From a virus: a stretch of 36,068 nucleotides of DNA. The stretch spans positions 1 through 36,068 of IMG/VR virus record IMGVR_UViG_3300034066_000343; one strand, written 5' to 3'. Below the pieces are notes generated by a model. That model had not been told where the DNA came from, did no database searches, and worked only from the letters and a program-made list of their open reading frames with translations. Shown here one piece after another: positions 6,726-14,510 of this stretch. Position numbers and translations under genes: made by a program. Each line of letters opens with the position of its first letter. Within the stretch, counting starts at the first letter, position 1.

Positions 6726-6792
6726 ATAGAGATTTAATTTGTTGGTGTGATGCCAGTTGAATAGGATGGCACACTAAGTCCTACGTCTCTAT
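6726..6792 (-). ncRNA. Structured leader with H-type pseudoknot (putative tail-tube mRNA)
   Basis: Read on the minus strand. Outer helix pairs ATAGAGA (6792-6786) with TCTCTAT (6732-6726), 3 nt before the ATG. Pseudoknot stem 1 pairs TAGGA (6783-6779) with TCCTA (6766-6762). Stem 2 pairs GTGTGCCA (6774-6767) with TGGCATCAC (6755-6747), 8 bp with one bulged T. Loops are CTTA (4 nt), 0 nt and 6 nt. The GTAGG core, the 4-nt first loop and the closing helix next to the start codon match the capsid leaders at 250-331 and 35246-35326. The extra P2 hairpin of those leaders is absent. Confidence 0.6.
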
Positions 6793-6803
6793 GATGATCT
6801 GTG

Positions 6804-6832
6804 CAAATATACGAATTTATTCTTGATACAAA
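6804..6832 (-). promoter_or_regulatory. Promoter for the putative tail-tube gene
   Basis: Minus strand TTTG (6832-6829), 17 nt, then TATATTTG (6811-6804). The -7 box is perfect and the spacing is at the short end of the Bacteroidota range. The -33 box lies within the last codons of the preceding tail gene. Confidence 0.55.
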
Positions 6833-8454
6833 TTGATGTTGTCTTGTGTTAGCAAGCGATCCCCATCTTGAGCCAATATAAACGGCTCACTATCTAAATC
6901 CAATATCGAAGGTAGGCAGTTCGCATCGGCTGCCGTACAGACAGTCTTACGCACCTTGTCGTTCTTCTTATACAAGTCGATGGTAATGGAACCAAGTTCA
7001 TTGGCATCGTTGTACTCGATGTCTGGGAAGTCAGCCTCAGCTGGTGAATACAAATCGCCGTTCACATACAAGTTGTCGAAGTACGTGATAATCGAAAGGA
7101 AGTCGAACACGTACTCAGGCAATTGGCCAAAGAAGAAGGACACACGCTTGCGAATATCTGCATAGGATGTCACAGCCTTACCACTTGCATATCTGAATAG
7201 GTCGACATCCGAGTTGTACTGTGGTCTAAATCTGCGGCCCTCCAAACGGATGCCAGGCAAGAACGATGTGCCATTAAACGCGAGGCCGAATTGATTCTCC
7301 GCATTACAGCCTTCAAGCTTGAAGTACTTGCAATCATCTGAGAAATCACCCACGCTGATTAGGTCGCTGTATTGGTCATAGCTTGCCCAGTTCTTATCGG
7401 CTTGCACGGTTATCTTCTTAACGGTTATTTCGCCGTCAAGTGAAGCACCGAATTGAGAGCCGAATAAACTTACCGCTCCGTTTGATGTTGGCGTTATAAG
7501 AAAACTATACGTGCCTGCCGTACTTATTGAGCTGCCATAGTTAATGCCGTCAACTTGCAAACGAAGCCGCGCATTTGAAATCGAATCTACAACTATCGTA
7601 ACGTAATAGTCTTTGTTTTCGCATAATTCTGTAACGCTTAAAAGCTCGGCTGCATTGCCTATTACAGTCAAATCAATTTGCGCCTCGCCATTGCCAATGT
7701 TCCAATTATCAACCCCTACCGTTGGCGTAGAAGTCCAGCCCGTAGGGATGCGCGGCACGCTATTAAAGAATGGATTGTAAATAAAATACTGACCGCACGT
7801 GTTGGTGCAATAATCCGCAATCGCTAACCGATAGCAGCCCGGCTCAATTTCGTAATCGGCCATGTTGATTGCAGCCGTCAAATAGTTATCCCTTAAAGTT
7901 AGAACAGGGTCAAACCTTTGAACTATCGCAAGGGTTTGCGCATCTACCAATCCGGTAAATAGCCAGCCGCTTGCTAACGTTTCGATTTGGTCAACGGTGA
8001 ACGTGCCGTCGAATACATCTCCAGTAGCGCCAACGAAAAAGAACGCAATTGCTGGGCTTGTCTGGTCATAATTATCGATTATAAAAGTATGCGTACCCGG
8101 TGCGGATAAATTCACAGTTGTGCCTACTGCCGTTCCAACAGTCAATGTTCCGCTGTTGTACGTGTCTATTGTTACCGTTATTCTCCAATTGCGAACGATG
8201 TCAAAAAGTATTCGCCCTTCAACATACCCTCCAGCGTTGCCGGTTCCCGTTATCGTACTACCCGATTGTGTCCAATCTCCAAATAATATTTGGTCGCCTC
8301 TATCGGATACGCCGCATCTACCTATCTCAAGTTGGTAAAATAATTGGTCATTGAAATCCACCAACTGCGAATACTCCGAGCCACAGCCCTCGCAGCCTTC
8401 AGGCAAAACAGTATTAAATATTATCGGTTGGTTAGGTATCGAGGTATAACTCAT
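6817..8454 (-). CDS. Tail tip protein with two jelly-roll-like modules
   Basis: A 545-residue protein. Two segments, about residues 55-165 and 235-355, follow the same pattern: an early W and G, alternating hydrophobic strands, a GTHTF or GTYSF turn, then DGT/DGE-I-TV. That is the layout of carbohydrate-binding beta-sandwich (CBM4/9-like) modules. The C-terminal 190 residues (RLEGRRFRPQY onward) look like a conserved tail domain. Paired cysteines occur near the start (CEGC). It overlaps the upstream tail gene by 4 bp (ATGA). Adhesion or receptor binding at the tail tip is inferred from the modules and the position after the tape measure. Confidence 0.6.
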   Translation of the reverse strand: MSYTSIPNQPIIFNTVLPEGCEGCGSEYSQLVDFNDQLFYQLEIGRCGVSDRGDQILFGDWTQSGSTITGTGNAGGYVEGRILFDIVRNWRITVTIDTYNSGTLTVGTAVGTTVNLSAPGTHTFIIDNYDQTSPAIAFFFVGATGDVFDGTFTVDQIETLASGWLFTGLVDAQTLAIVQRFDPVLTLRDNYLTAAINMADYEIEPGCYRLAIADYCTNTCGQYFIYNPFFNSVPRIPTGWTSTPTVGVDNWNIGNGEAQIDLTVIGNAAELLSVTELCENKDYYVTIVVDSISNARLRLQVDGINYGSSISTAGTYSFLITPTSNGAVSLFGSQFGASLDGEITVKKITVQADKNWASYDQYSDLISVGDFSDDCKYFKLEGCNAENQFGLAFNGTSFLPGIRLEGRRFRPQYNSDVDLFRYASGKAVTSYADIRKRVSFFFGQLPEYVFDFLSIITYFDNLYVNGDLYSPAEADFPDIEYNDANELGSITIDLYKKNDKVRKTVCTAADANCLPSILDLDSEPFILAQDGDRLLTQDNINLYQE

Positions 8455-10451
8455 GGCAGTAGCTTGTTGGATCTTAGTTCGAATTGCGCATTCTTGCGCA
8501 TCACTGATTCAATGTTTATTGCTTTGATGTAGGTCGGAGAAACTGCAAGAGCATCATCTTTCCGACCTAATAGGATTGGCTTCGATGTCTCGCTTGTGAT
8601 GGCGTTTATCTCTGCCATAGTCAGCGGACGCTTGAACTTGTAGAGATAGGTCTGCACATCGTTAATGTCGACTGGCTCCAATGTAGTTGGGGTAAGTGGA
8701 AGGCCAGAGCCTGAGAACTCAGTGCGATAAACAGTACCGCTTGGAATGTCCGTCCATTGAAACAAGACACACTGAGTTGCAGCAGGTCCAGGAGTGACAA
8801 TCTTCACTGATGCATCCGTGCGAACCAAGTCACCGGCATTGCACACAATCGTTGCGGTAACAGTCAGCTCGCTGAAGTTGATTGCAGGTGATGTAATCTG
8901 TGGCCCATCGATAGTTTGTATATCTGCATCTGCTGCATCATAATGCTTAATGCTTGCGAAGCCAATTTTATTGCCTGTTACAAGCGACAATCCATCAAGT
9001 TGGATCTTAGCATTGAATGTGTAGATGCCTGTAAATGGAACCACATAAGTAGAGCCGCTGAAGTTGTTGCCAGCATCTGTGATTTCATTTGGATAATTCA
9101 AGAAGGTTGCAGTTGCAGCAGCATAAGAATAGAACTGGTCATCATCAACAGTCCAGCACTGAGTGTCAACAGTTGCCCTTGCTAAGAATACCGTTGTTGC
9201 CGGATTGAATGGCTGAAGGAATGACTCAAGGCTGTTCGGGAAACCACTAAGCCAATTCGCAGAAACGAATTCATTTGTAAAGTTGCCGTTATAAATAGCA
9301 TTACCAATTCCATAGGGATCATATATTTTTGCCCTGGCAGTAAATGCTCCATAGAATCCATCCCAGTTTGCCATTATAAAAACGCCATTGGTATCATATC
9401 CAGTGTTGTTAAATACCACAATGTCCTGAATGACATTGGTATCAAAGATGATATCCGATGTCTTTAGCTGCAATACATTGCTTGTGTTGCACTCGCCAAT
9501 GAAACCAAACTTCTCATCTCTGAAGCCTCTGAATGGAGTCTGTATAAATTCGCAAGGTGTATCTCCGTTATCGCATTGGCCAGCCTCCAGCACCAAGTCA
9601 TTGCCAAACTGAGCCGCTTGATAAAGCCTCTTAGTATCGAACTTCATTTCGATGTCTGGCTGATCGTAAAGGTTAACCGATGGAGTTGATTGCTGGAAGT
9701 ATGAAGCTTGCTCGATGCGCAGCAATGGCCTGCCATTGCCTTGCTTCTCGATGCCAAGCCCAAGGTTCAACTTCAGCCTTAATGCATTGTAAAGAGTCTC
9801 GAATGAAGCAAGCACCTCAACGTCTTGCTTAATCCTAATCGATTCACCGCTGGTATAGAACAGCACTTCATTCTGCGGATAGTTTGCAGCAAAGTAGTTC
9901 GAATCAAAGTCAATCAAGCCATCGCTCATGCAAGCAATCAAATGCTTGAATACATCATATACCGTATAGCCAAAAGCTGGTGGATAGAATGATACAGTTG
10001 GCTGAGGTGTAAACACCCACAACTGATACTTTGTTGGAGGTGTAATCGATGCACCATTCTTTGACAATGTCAAATCCATGGAGAACGGAATCGCTTTGTT
10101 GTTATTGATCTTAGTGCTGAAGCTTTCATCATACACCTTGGTCTTAACTTCGCATCGATCCAATATAAAGGCCGCTTCAGTTGCAATGATGTAACCATTA
10201 ATCAACTCCAGCCATGTACCAGACGTGCACAAGTATTGCACATTTACTCGCACCAATTCGCAGTATCCGCTTGTTGCAAGCTTGCTATACAAATACGTGA
10301 ACACATCACCTCCAAAGATTAGATCCGCATCGTAGGAAACTATGCGAGCTCCGATGCTGTCATCTTCATTTATCGTGATGCCAAAGTCCTCCGGATTCAA
10401 TGGCTGGCCCCTATCCAGGCCGTCAATCAAAAACTTCAATTCTGCTGCCAT
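8451..10451 (-). CDS. Large tail protein (distal tail/baseplate hub candidate)
   Basis: A 666-residue protein following the tape measure with a 16-bp overlap. The N-terminal 300 residues (LIDGLDRGQPLNPEDFGI onward) resemble a baseplate or hub protein with short beta-strands. Residues about 380-590 form a beta-rich C1q-like region (VPFTGIYTFNAKIQL is typical of jelly-roll modules). The gene directly after the tape measure in siphoviruses usually encodes the distal tail or tail-associated hub protein. No lysozyme or peptidase motif is present. Confidence 0.65.
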   Translation of the reverse strand: MAAELKFLIDGLDRGQPLNPEDFGITINEDDSIGARIVSYDADLIFGGDVFTYLYSKLATSGYCELVRVNVQYLCTSGTWLELINGYIIATEAAFILDRCEVKTKVYDESFSTKINNNKAIPFSMDLTLSKNGASITPPTKYQLWVFTPQPTVSFYPPAFGYTVYDVFKHLIACMSDGLIDFDSNYFAANYPQNEVLFYTSGESIRIKQDVEVLASFETLYNALRLKLNLGLGIEKQGNGRPLLRIEQASYFQQSTPSVNLYDQPDIEMKFDTKRLYQAAQFGNDLVLEAGQCDNGDTPCEFIQTPFRGFRDEKFGFIGECNTSNVLQLKTSDIIFDTNVIQDIVVFNNTGYDTNGVFIMANWDGFYGAFTARAKIYDPYGIGNAIYNGNFTNEFVSANWLSGFPNSLESFLQPFNPATTVFLARATVDTQCWTVDDDQFYSYAAATATFLNYPNEITDAGNNFSGSTYVVPFTGIYTFNAKIQLDGLSLVTGNKIGFASIKHYDAADADIQTIDGPQITSPAINFSELTVTATIVCNAGDLVRTDASVKIVTPGPAATQCVLFQWTDIPSGTVYRTEFSGSGLPLTPTTLEPVDINDVQTYLYKFKRPLTMAEINAITSETSKPILLGRKDDALAVSPTYIKAINIESVMRKNAQFELRSNKLLP

Positions 10452-13015
10452 GAGTATCGCGAATCGCTGCTGTTAAAATTAATCACTGTGTTCTTGTTTC
10501 GCATATCCTTCCGCAATCCTTTCAACTCACGCTCCATGCTCTTGCTGTTCAGCGATGCGTTCACTGTAATGCCGTCACGCTTGTTGTTCATCGCATAGCC
10601 AGCGATGGCAGGACGCACATACTTCTCATCGATGAACTTCCTGAATGCAGCACTCGATGTGTTCATCGCATCCAATGCTTGGCGATGGCGTGCCACTGAG
10701 CTCTTGTTCACCACATACTCGCCTTTCTCTGCCTCAATCAATGTGCCTCCAGCCTCATGGCTTCTGCCACCTACCGGACCACCCTTCTTGAACTTCGGCA
10801 CTGGCTGTGCAGATATTATGGCAATCTGTGCAAGACCGGCAGCGGCAGTGATGGCAGCAAGCACAGGATTGGCAATGTTCTTTGTCACCTCAGCAGCCGT
10901 GTTAATCACAGCAGTAAAGATTGCAAATATCTTTTCAGATTGCGCCTGCCTTGCTTTCTCTTGTGCTATCTTTTGGTTTGTCCTTAATCGAAGCGCATCA
11001 AGTTGTCTCTGCTTGTTTATCTCTGTCTCTGTTGACCTTTCAATTGCCTCGGCTTGTCTTTGGCTTTCTGCATCAATCTCTTCAATGCGCAATGCTGACT
11101 GCTCACCTTGCAAATCAATGATGCCACCCAATGTATCGGCAACAGCTCGTGCAATTGCAAACGCATTGTCGATGGCTTTTTCAGTTGACTTCCTTCGCTC
11201 CTCTGTAATTTGCTGCTGTGTCTTCGCCTCATCCAATGCAATCTGCTCATTGGCCAATTTGGTATCAGCGACATTTTGCCGAATTGCATCCTGCCGCTTC
11301 TTTGCTTCCAGCTCGATGATCTGAATCCTTCTATCCAGCGATGTTCCTTCCTCGATCTCCAGCCTTTGCAAGAATGCGATGCGCGTGTCAAGCTGAGTCT
11401 GCAAAGATGTGTCGGCAAGATCAGCAAGTTCAACCTGAAGCTTCGCCTCATTCTTCTTGCGCTCCTCTGCAACTTGCTTATCGAAATCAATCTGCAATGC
11501 TGCTGTCTCTTGGCGCAATGCGTTGAAGGTGTCACGCTCGGCTTTGGCTATTGCCTCCGCATCAGCCTTAGCACGGTCCGCTGCTTCCTTAGATCGCTTA
11601 TCTGCTTCTTCCTTTCGCTTGGCGTTTTCTTCAGCTGCGAATACATTGTTGATGCCTTGAATTTCAAGTCCTGTTTCTATTCTATTTGCCTTGATTCTAT
11701 CTTGGCTCGCTTTGATATTAGATTCTTGAATTGCTAATTGCGCTTCAAGTGATTTTGTCTGTTCGCTCTCAACTTGCTGTCCTGTCCTTGCTGCATCTCT
11801 TTGGTCCGCAATTCTTGCTTTTGCAAGCTCTGCAGATAATCTCTTTTGCTCTCTTAATGCAACAGTCTGGGCAGCAACTTCAAGCTTTAAGTTATCTTGA
11901 AATAGTTTATTTCTCTCAGCAATCTGCTGATTACGATCAGCCTCCTCTTGTGATAACTCACCATTAGCAATCTTAATCTTAATCGCAGCATCCAGCTGGC
12001 TATCTCGTAACTCTTTAATTGCCTTTCGTGAATTGTCGGCAGCTTGCTTGGATAGTTCCAAACTGCGATTAAAGCTCGCTTGATTCGCCGCCGCATCTCT
12101 CAACCTATCCACAAGCAAAGCAATCCCTGTCACAAACAAGCCAATTCCAGTCGCAGCCAATGCCACTCTGAATGCGCTGATTGCTCCAGTGCTGATGGCA
12201 GTGGCAACAGCAACCGCCTTCTGACCTGCCGCAAGCAATGCAAGCTTCAATGCGCCCTGCCCTGTTATCTGCTGGGCAAGGTCATTAACGCCGTTAGCGA
12301 TGGCAGTCACAGCCGTTGTCTTGGCAATAACTTCCTGCAACTCCTTACCTTCCGAACCGAACAATGCAGCCGCACCTTGCGCAACCTCGAAGCCTGATGC
12401 CAGTGCTTGCGTTGCACCTACCGCTGCATCGAACTTGAACGTGTCCGATGCCAGCACACGCACTCGCTCGCGTGTATCTCCAATCTGATCTTCCAGCCTT
12501 GCCGCTGCAAATAATAACTTATTGAACTCATCAGTGTTCTCTTTGCCCTGTGTCTCAAGCTGTGCAAGCTCTTGCTTTAATGCTCTGAGCTGTCCTGTCA
12601 GGCTCTTCTGCTTCGTCTCGGTCTGCTCAAAGGTGTTGTTCAATTCTTTCTGCTCCGCATTCACCTGGCTAATCTGCACCTTCAATACCTGCTGAGCTTT
12701 CACATTGTCCTGATAAGCCTTGCTCACGCGATTGCCGGAAGCCACAAGAAGCACTTGCTCCTTCTGCAATTCCTTCAAGTTCGTGGTTAGCTTATCCGAT
12801 TCTTTGTTGAGCTGGTCCAATGCAGCCTTCACTTGCTGGCTCCCAAAGGCAGCAGCCGCAGCACCGCCTATCTTCTTGAACTCATCGGCAACCTTCTTCG
12901 AGGTTTCCGTTGCGCCTTTTACAAGTTCGTCATTGGTCTGAGTTATCTTGCCGACCGCAGCTTCAAGGCCTTGCGCATTGGCTTTGTAAATAATCTCAAC
13001 TTCTGCTTGAGCCAT
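10436..13015 (-). CDS. Tail tape measure protein
   Basis: An 859-residue protein, the second longest gene here, with long coiled coils at about residues 1-180 and 330-640 (repeated EEADKRSKEAADRAKADAEA-type helices). Hydrophobic segments lie near 255-310 (LALLAAGQKAVAVATAIS, ATGIGLFVTGIALLV) and 680-735. The C-terminal domain has a glycine-rich FKKGGPVGGRSHEAGG motif, common in tape measures. It sets tail length and is ejected during infection. By the rule of roughly 1.5 angstrom per residue, a tail of about 130 nm would be expected. It lies immediately after the frameshifted tail chaperone. Confidence 0.93.
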   Translation of the reverse strand: MAQAEVEIIYKANAQGLEAAVGKITQTNDELVKGATETSKKVADEFKKIGGAAAAAFGSQQVKAALDQLNKESDKLTTNLKELQKEQVLLVASGNRVSKAYQDNVKAQQVLKVQISQVNAEQKELNNTFEQTETKQKSLTGQLRALKQELAQLETQGKENTDEFNKLLFAAARLEDQIGDTRERVRVLASDTFKFDAAVGATQALASGFEVAQGAAALFGSEGKELQEVIAKTTAVTAIANGVNDLAQQITGQGALKLALLAAGQKAVAVATAISTGAISAFRVALAATGIGLFVTGIALLVDRLRDAAANQASFNRSLELSKQAADNSRKAIKELRDSQLDAAIKIKIANGELSQEEADRNQQIAERNKLFQDNLKLEVAAQTVALREQKRLSAELAKARIADQRDAARTGQQVESEQTKSLEAQLAIQESNIKASQDRIKANRIETGLEIQGINNVFAAEENAKRKEEADKRSKEAADRAKADAEAIAKAERDTFNALRQETAALQIDFDKQVAEERKKNEAKLQVELADLADTSLQTQLDTRIAFLQRLEIEEGTSLDRRIQIIELEAKKRQDAIRQNVADTKLANEQIALDEAKTQQQITEERRKSTEKAIDNAFAIARAVADTLGGIIDLQGEQSALRIEEIDAESQRQAEAIERSTETEINKQRQLDALRLRTNQKIAQEKARQAQSEKIFAIFTAVINTAAEVTKNIANPVLAAITAAAGLAQIAIISAQPVPKFKKGGPVGGRSHEAGGTLIEAEKGEYVVNKSSVARHRQALDAMNTSSAAFRKFIDEKYVRPAIAGYAMNNKRDGITVNASLNSKSMERELKGLRKDMRNKNTVINFNSSDSRYSWQQN

Positions 13016-13765
13016 CTTTTTGCTGCTTTAAGAACAGCTCAAATTTAAGCAAATAAGTTGAAACATCTGAAGCCATCAATGTATTGAACTCGACAATGTT
13101 GCCACTGCAAAGATTCATGGCCTGAATGCGAATATCGTCTACTGCTTTTTTCGCCCTGTATCCAGGTGAGTAGTTAAGTGCTGGAGCACTTGTGTCAGCT
13201 TTCGCTGGGCTTCCACGTTGTACTCCCATAAGATCTGAAAGTCTTGTGGAGACATAGTGAGCAAGGGCATCAGAGGATCGATATCCAAGCGAGTAAAAAA
13301 ATCGTGGGAAGCCTCCTTGCACATCCCTTCGAACAATTCAAGTTTCTGCTTGTGGATCTCTGGGTCGATGACTCCCGGATCTTCATCATCCCTCACCACC
13401 CATGTTGCTGCAAGGTTGAGCAATAGGTCCCGATGGATAACAGTATCCTGCCTCTCGCGAATCACATGGATGTAAGCAGCAACTACTGCCGCGTTCTTTG
13501 GATTGCTCAAGCCAGCACTCAATGCCTTCTCCATGCCAGATAGTATCTTATCCATCTCGCTGCCTGATAAGCCCGAACTGATGCGCTCCATCAAGCCCAT
13601 CGACATGCTAAACCTCTCAAGAGGTAAATTCAATTCTTTCGGGAAACGGTAGTACTTGTGTGTTGCATCCTTGAATAGTTCGACCATTGGCCGCAATGGC
13701 TTCTGCTGTTTACTGCGTGTAAAAGTTAATCGCAGTCGCTCGCCTAATCTTTTGAATAATTTCAT
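12996..13765 (-). CDS. Tail assembly chaperone, long form by -1 frameshift (256 aa)
   Basis: Predicted fusion of residues 1-207 of the short form with 49 residues read in the -1 frame (AVDDIRIQAMNLCSGN onward, ending KDGSSRS) to the stop at 12996. The slip occurs at A_AAA_AAG, two codons before the short-form stop. The extension occupies the otherwise gene-free interval before the tape measure and overlaps its start by 20 bp, as in lambda G/GT followed by H. The extension lacks a good separate start near the overlap, which supports frameshifting over an independent gene. Expression ratio is unknown. Confidence 0.75.
13139..13765 (-). CDS. Tail assembly chaperone, short form (208 aa)
   Basis: A helical 208-residue protein beginning MKLFKRLGERL, encoded just before the tape measure. 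It is the position and size class of the lambda gpG analogue, which coats the tape measure during tail assembly. No sequence motif identifies the family; the assignment rests on position and on the frameshift site at its 3' end. Its start overlaps the preceding small gene by 56 bp. Confidence 0.75.
   Translation of the reverse strand: MKLFKRLGERLRLTFTRSKQQKPLRPMVELFKDATHKYYRFPKELNLPLERFSMSMGLMERISSGLSGSEMDKILSGMEKALSAGLSNPKNAAVVAAYIHVIRERQDTVIHRDLLLNLAATWVVRDDEDPGVIDPEIHKQKLELFEGMCKEASHDFFTRLDIDPLMPLLTMSPQDFQILWEYNVEAQRKLTQVLQHLTTHLDTGRKKQ
13145..13151 (-). promoter_or_regulatory. Programmed -1 frameshift slippery heptamer A_AAA_AAG
   Basis: In the reading frame of the chaperone the codons are CGA AAA AAG CAG TAG. 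A_AAA_AAG is the most efficient bacterial -1 slippery heptamer (as in dnaX). After slippage the next codons are GCA GTA GAC, which stay open for 49 codons. Confidence 0.78.
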
Positions 13766-13964
13766 CCAGTGTGTTCTTTGTTGTGACTTCTTTGTCCGTG
13801 CTCAAGAATGTGATGAAGCAACGCTCCGCTTCATTGTCCTCGTGCACCGTGCTTATGTCATGTGTGTTAATCAGCAAATCCGTCCACCTTTCCTCACGCT
13901 CGAGCAGCTTGTCGATTTCATCATCAACAAGCAATGCCTCGACAATGATGAATCCCGTGAGCAT
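13710..13964 (-). CDS. Hypothetical acidic protein, 84 aa
   Basis: Starts MLTGFIIVEALLVDDEIDK at 13964, just past the stop of the zinc-ribbon gene. An upstream in-frame ATG at 13994 would add 10 residues but overlaps that gene by 29 bp. The protein looks like a small alpha/beta domain with charged helices and ends within the chaperone gene (56-bp overlap). It lies where neck or tail-completion proteins are often found. No function can be assigned. Confidence 0.65.
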   Translation of the reverse strand: MLTGFIIVEALLVDDEIDKLLEREERWTDLLINTHDISTVHEDNEAERCFITFLSTDKEVTTKNTLDEIIQKIRRATAINFYTQ

Positions 13965-13965
13965 A

Positions 13966-14184
13966 TTACCAGCGTAACAACGGGCAGGCTTCATCAGTCA
14001 ATCTCGTCTTTGCCGGCAAGAAGCATCCGCACTCCCTGCATGTGTCAGTCAGCTTGATCCGGTATGGACACTCCTTGCAGATGGCCATGCGCGGCTTCGA
14101 TATCTCTCTGCTCTCCTTAGTGTCAAACGCCCACAACGCCCAGCCGTGCGCGATGCTCTTGATCTTGTTTAGCAGCTTACGCAT
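13966..14184 (-). CDS. Small zinc-ribbon protein (DUF6171-like)
   Basis: A 72-residue protein with four cysteines in C-K-E-C-P-Y and C-R-E-C-G-C-F spacing, followed by LPAKTRL and a terminal CPLLRW. This arrangement is a recurrent phage/Bacteroidota zinc-ribbon family. The N-terminus is basic and amphipathic. It overlaps the upstream gene by 16 bp. Its role in the virion operon is unknown. Confidence 0.8.
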   Translation of the reverse strand: MRKLLNKIKSIAHGWALWAFDTKESREISKPRMAICKECPYRIKLTDTCRECGCFLPAKTRLTDEACPLLRW

Positions 14185-14510
14185 TCGAGTAGGTTTATCG
14201 TTTCAGGTTCATCAACATCCATGTTCACCACGCTGAAGCTGATGCAATCATACTCAACCTCGCAGATGGTGAACTTCTCGCAGTTCTTCAATCCAATCGT
14301 GTAGCCCTGCAATGCATCAATCTTTGCGCCCACGATTGTCAATATGCCATCGACATCCGACTCGGCCACAAAGCTCTGCACCTTCTTAGTTGCATTGTGC
14401 GTTATGGTCACACTGTACTCGGTCTCTGGAGTAACAACACCGAAGGCAATGCCAGCATTGCAAGCTGCCACGTTGATGCCGGAATCAAAGCAAGGAGAAC
14501 ATACGCTCAT
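14169..14510 (-). CDS. Hypothetical beta-rich protein after TerL, 113 aa
   Basis: The start MSVCSPCFDSG at 14510 overlaps the terminase stop as ATGA, which decides the start over longer in-frame options. The body is a predicted beta-sandwich (FGVVTPETEYSVTITHNA). It has seven cysteines, several in pairs (CSPC at the start, ECVSC at the end), suggesting disulfides or metal binding. Position between TerL and the tail genes suggests a structural or head-completion protein. Confidence 0.65.
   Translation of the reverse strand: MSVCSPCFDSGINVAACNAGIAFGVVTPETEYSVTITHNATKKVQSFVAESDVDGILTIVGAKIDALQGYTIGLKNCEKFTICEVEYDCISFSVVNMDVDEPETINLLECVSC

Noticed and set aside
10605-11324. Long plus-strand frame (239 aa) opposite the tape measure gene
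   Set aside because: It mirrors the tape measure codons, is serine/alanine-rich low-complexity, and no plus-strand promoter or neighbouring plus-strand gene supports it.
12996-13322. Independent 108-residue gene between the chaperone and the tape measure
   Set aside because: More than half of it overlaps the chaperone in another frame, and the slippery heptamer sits exactly where the frames join, so a frameshift product explains it better.
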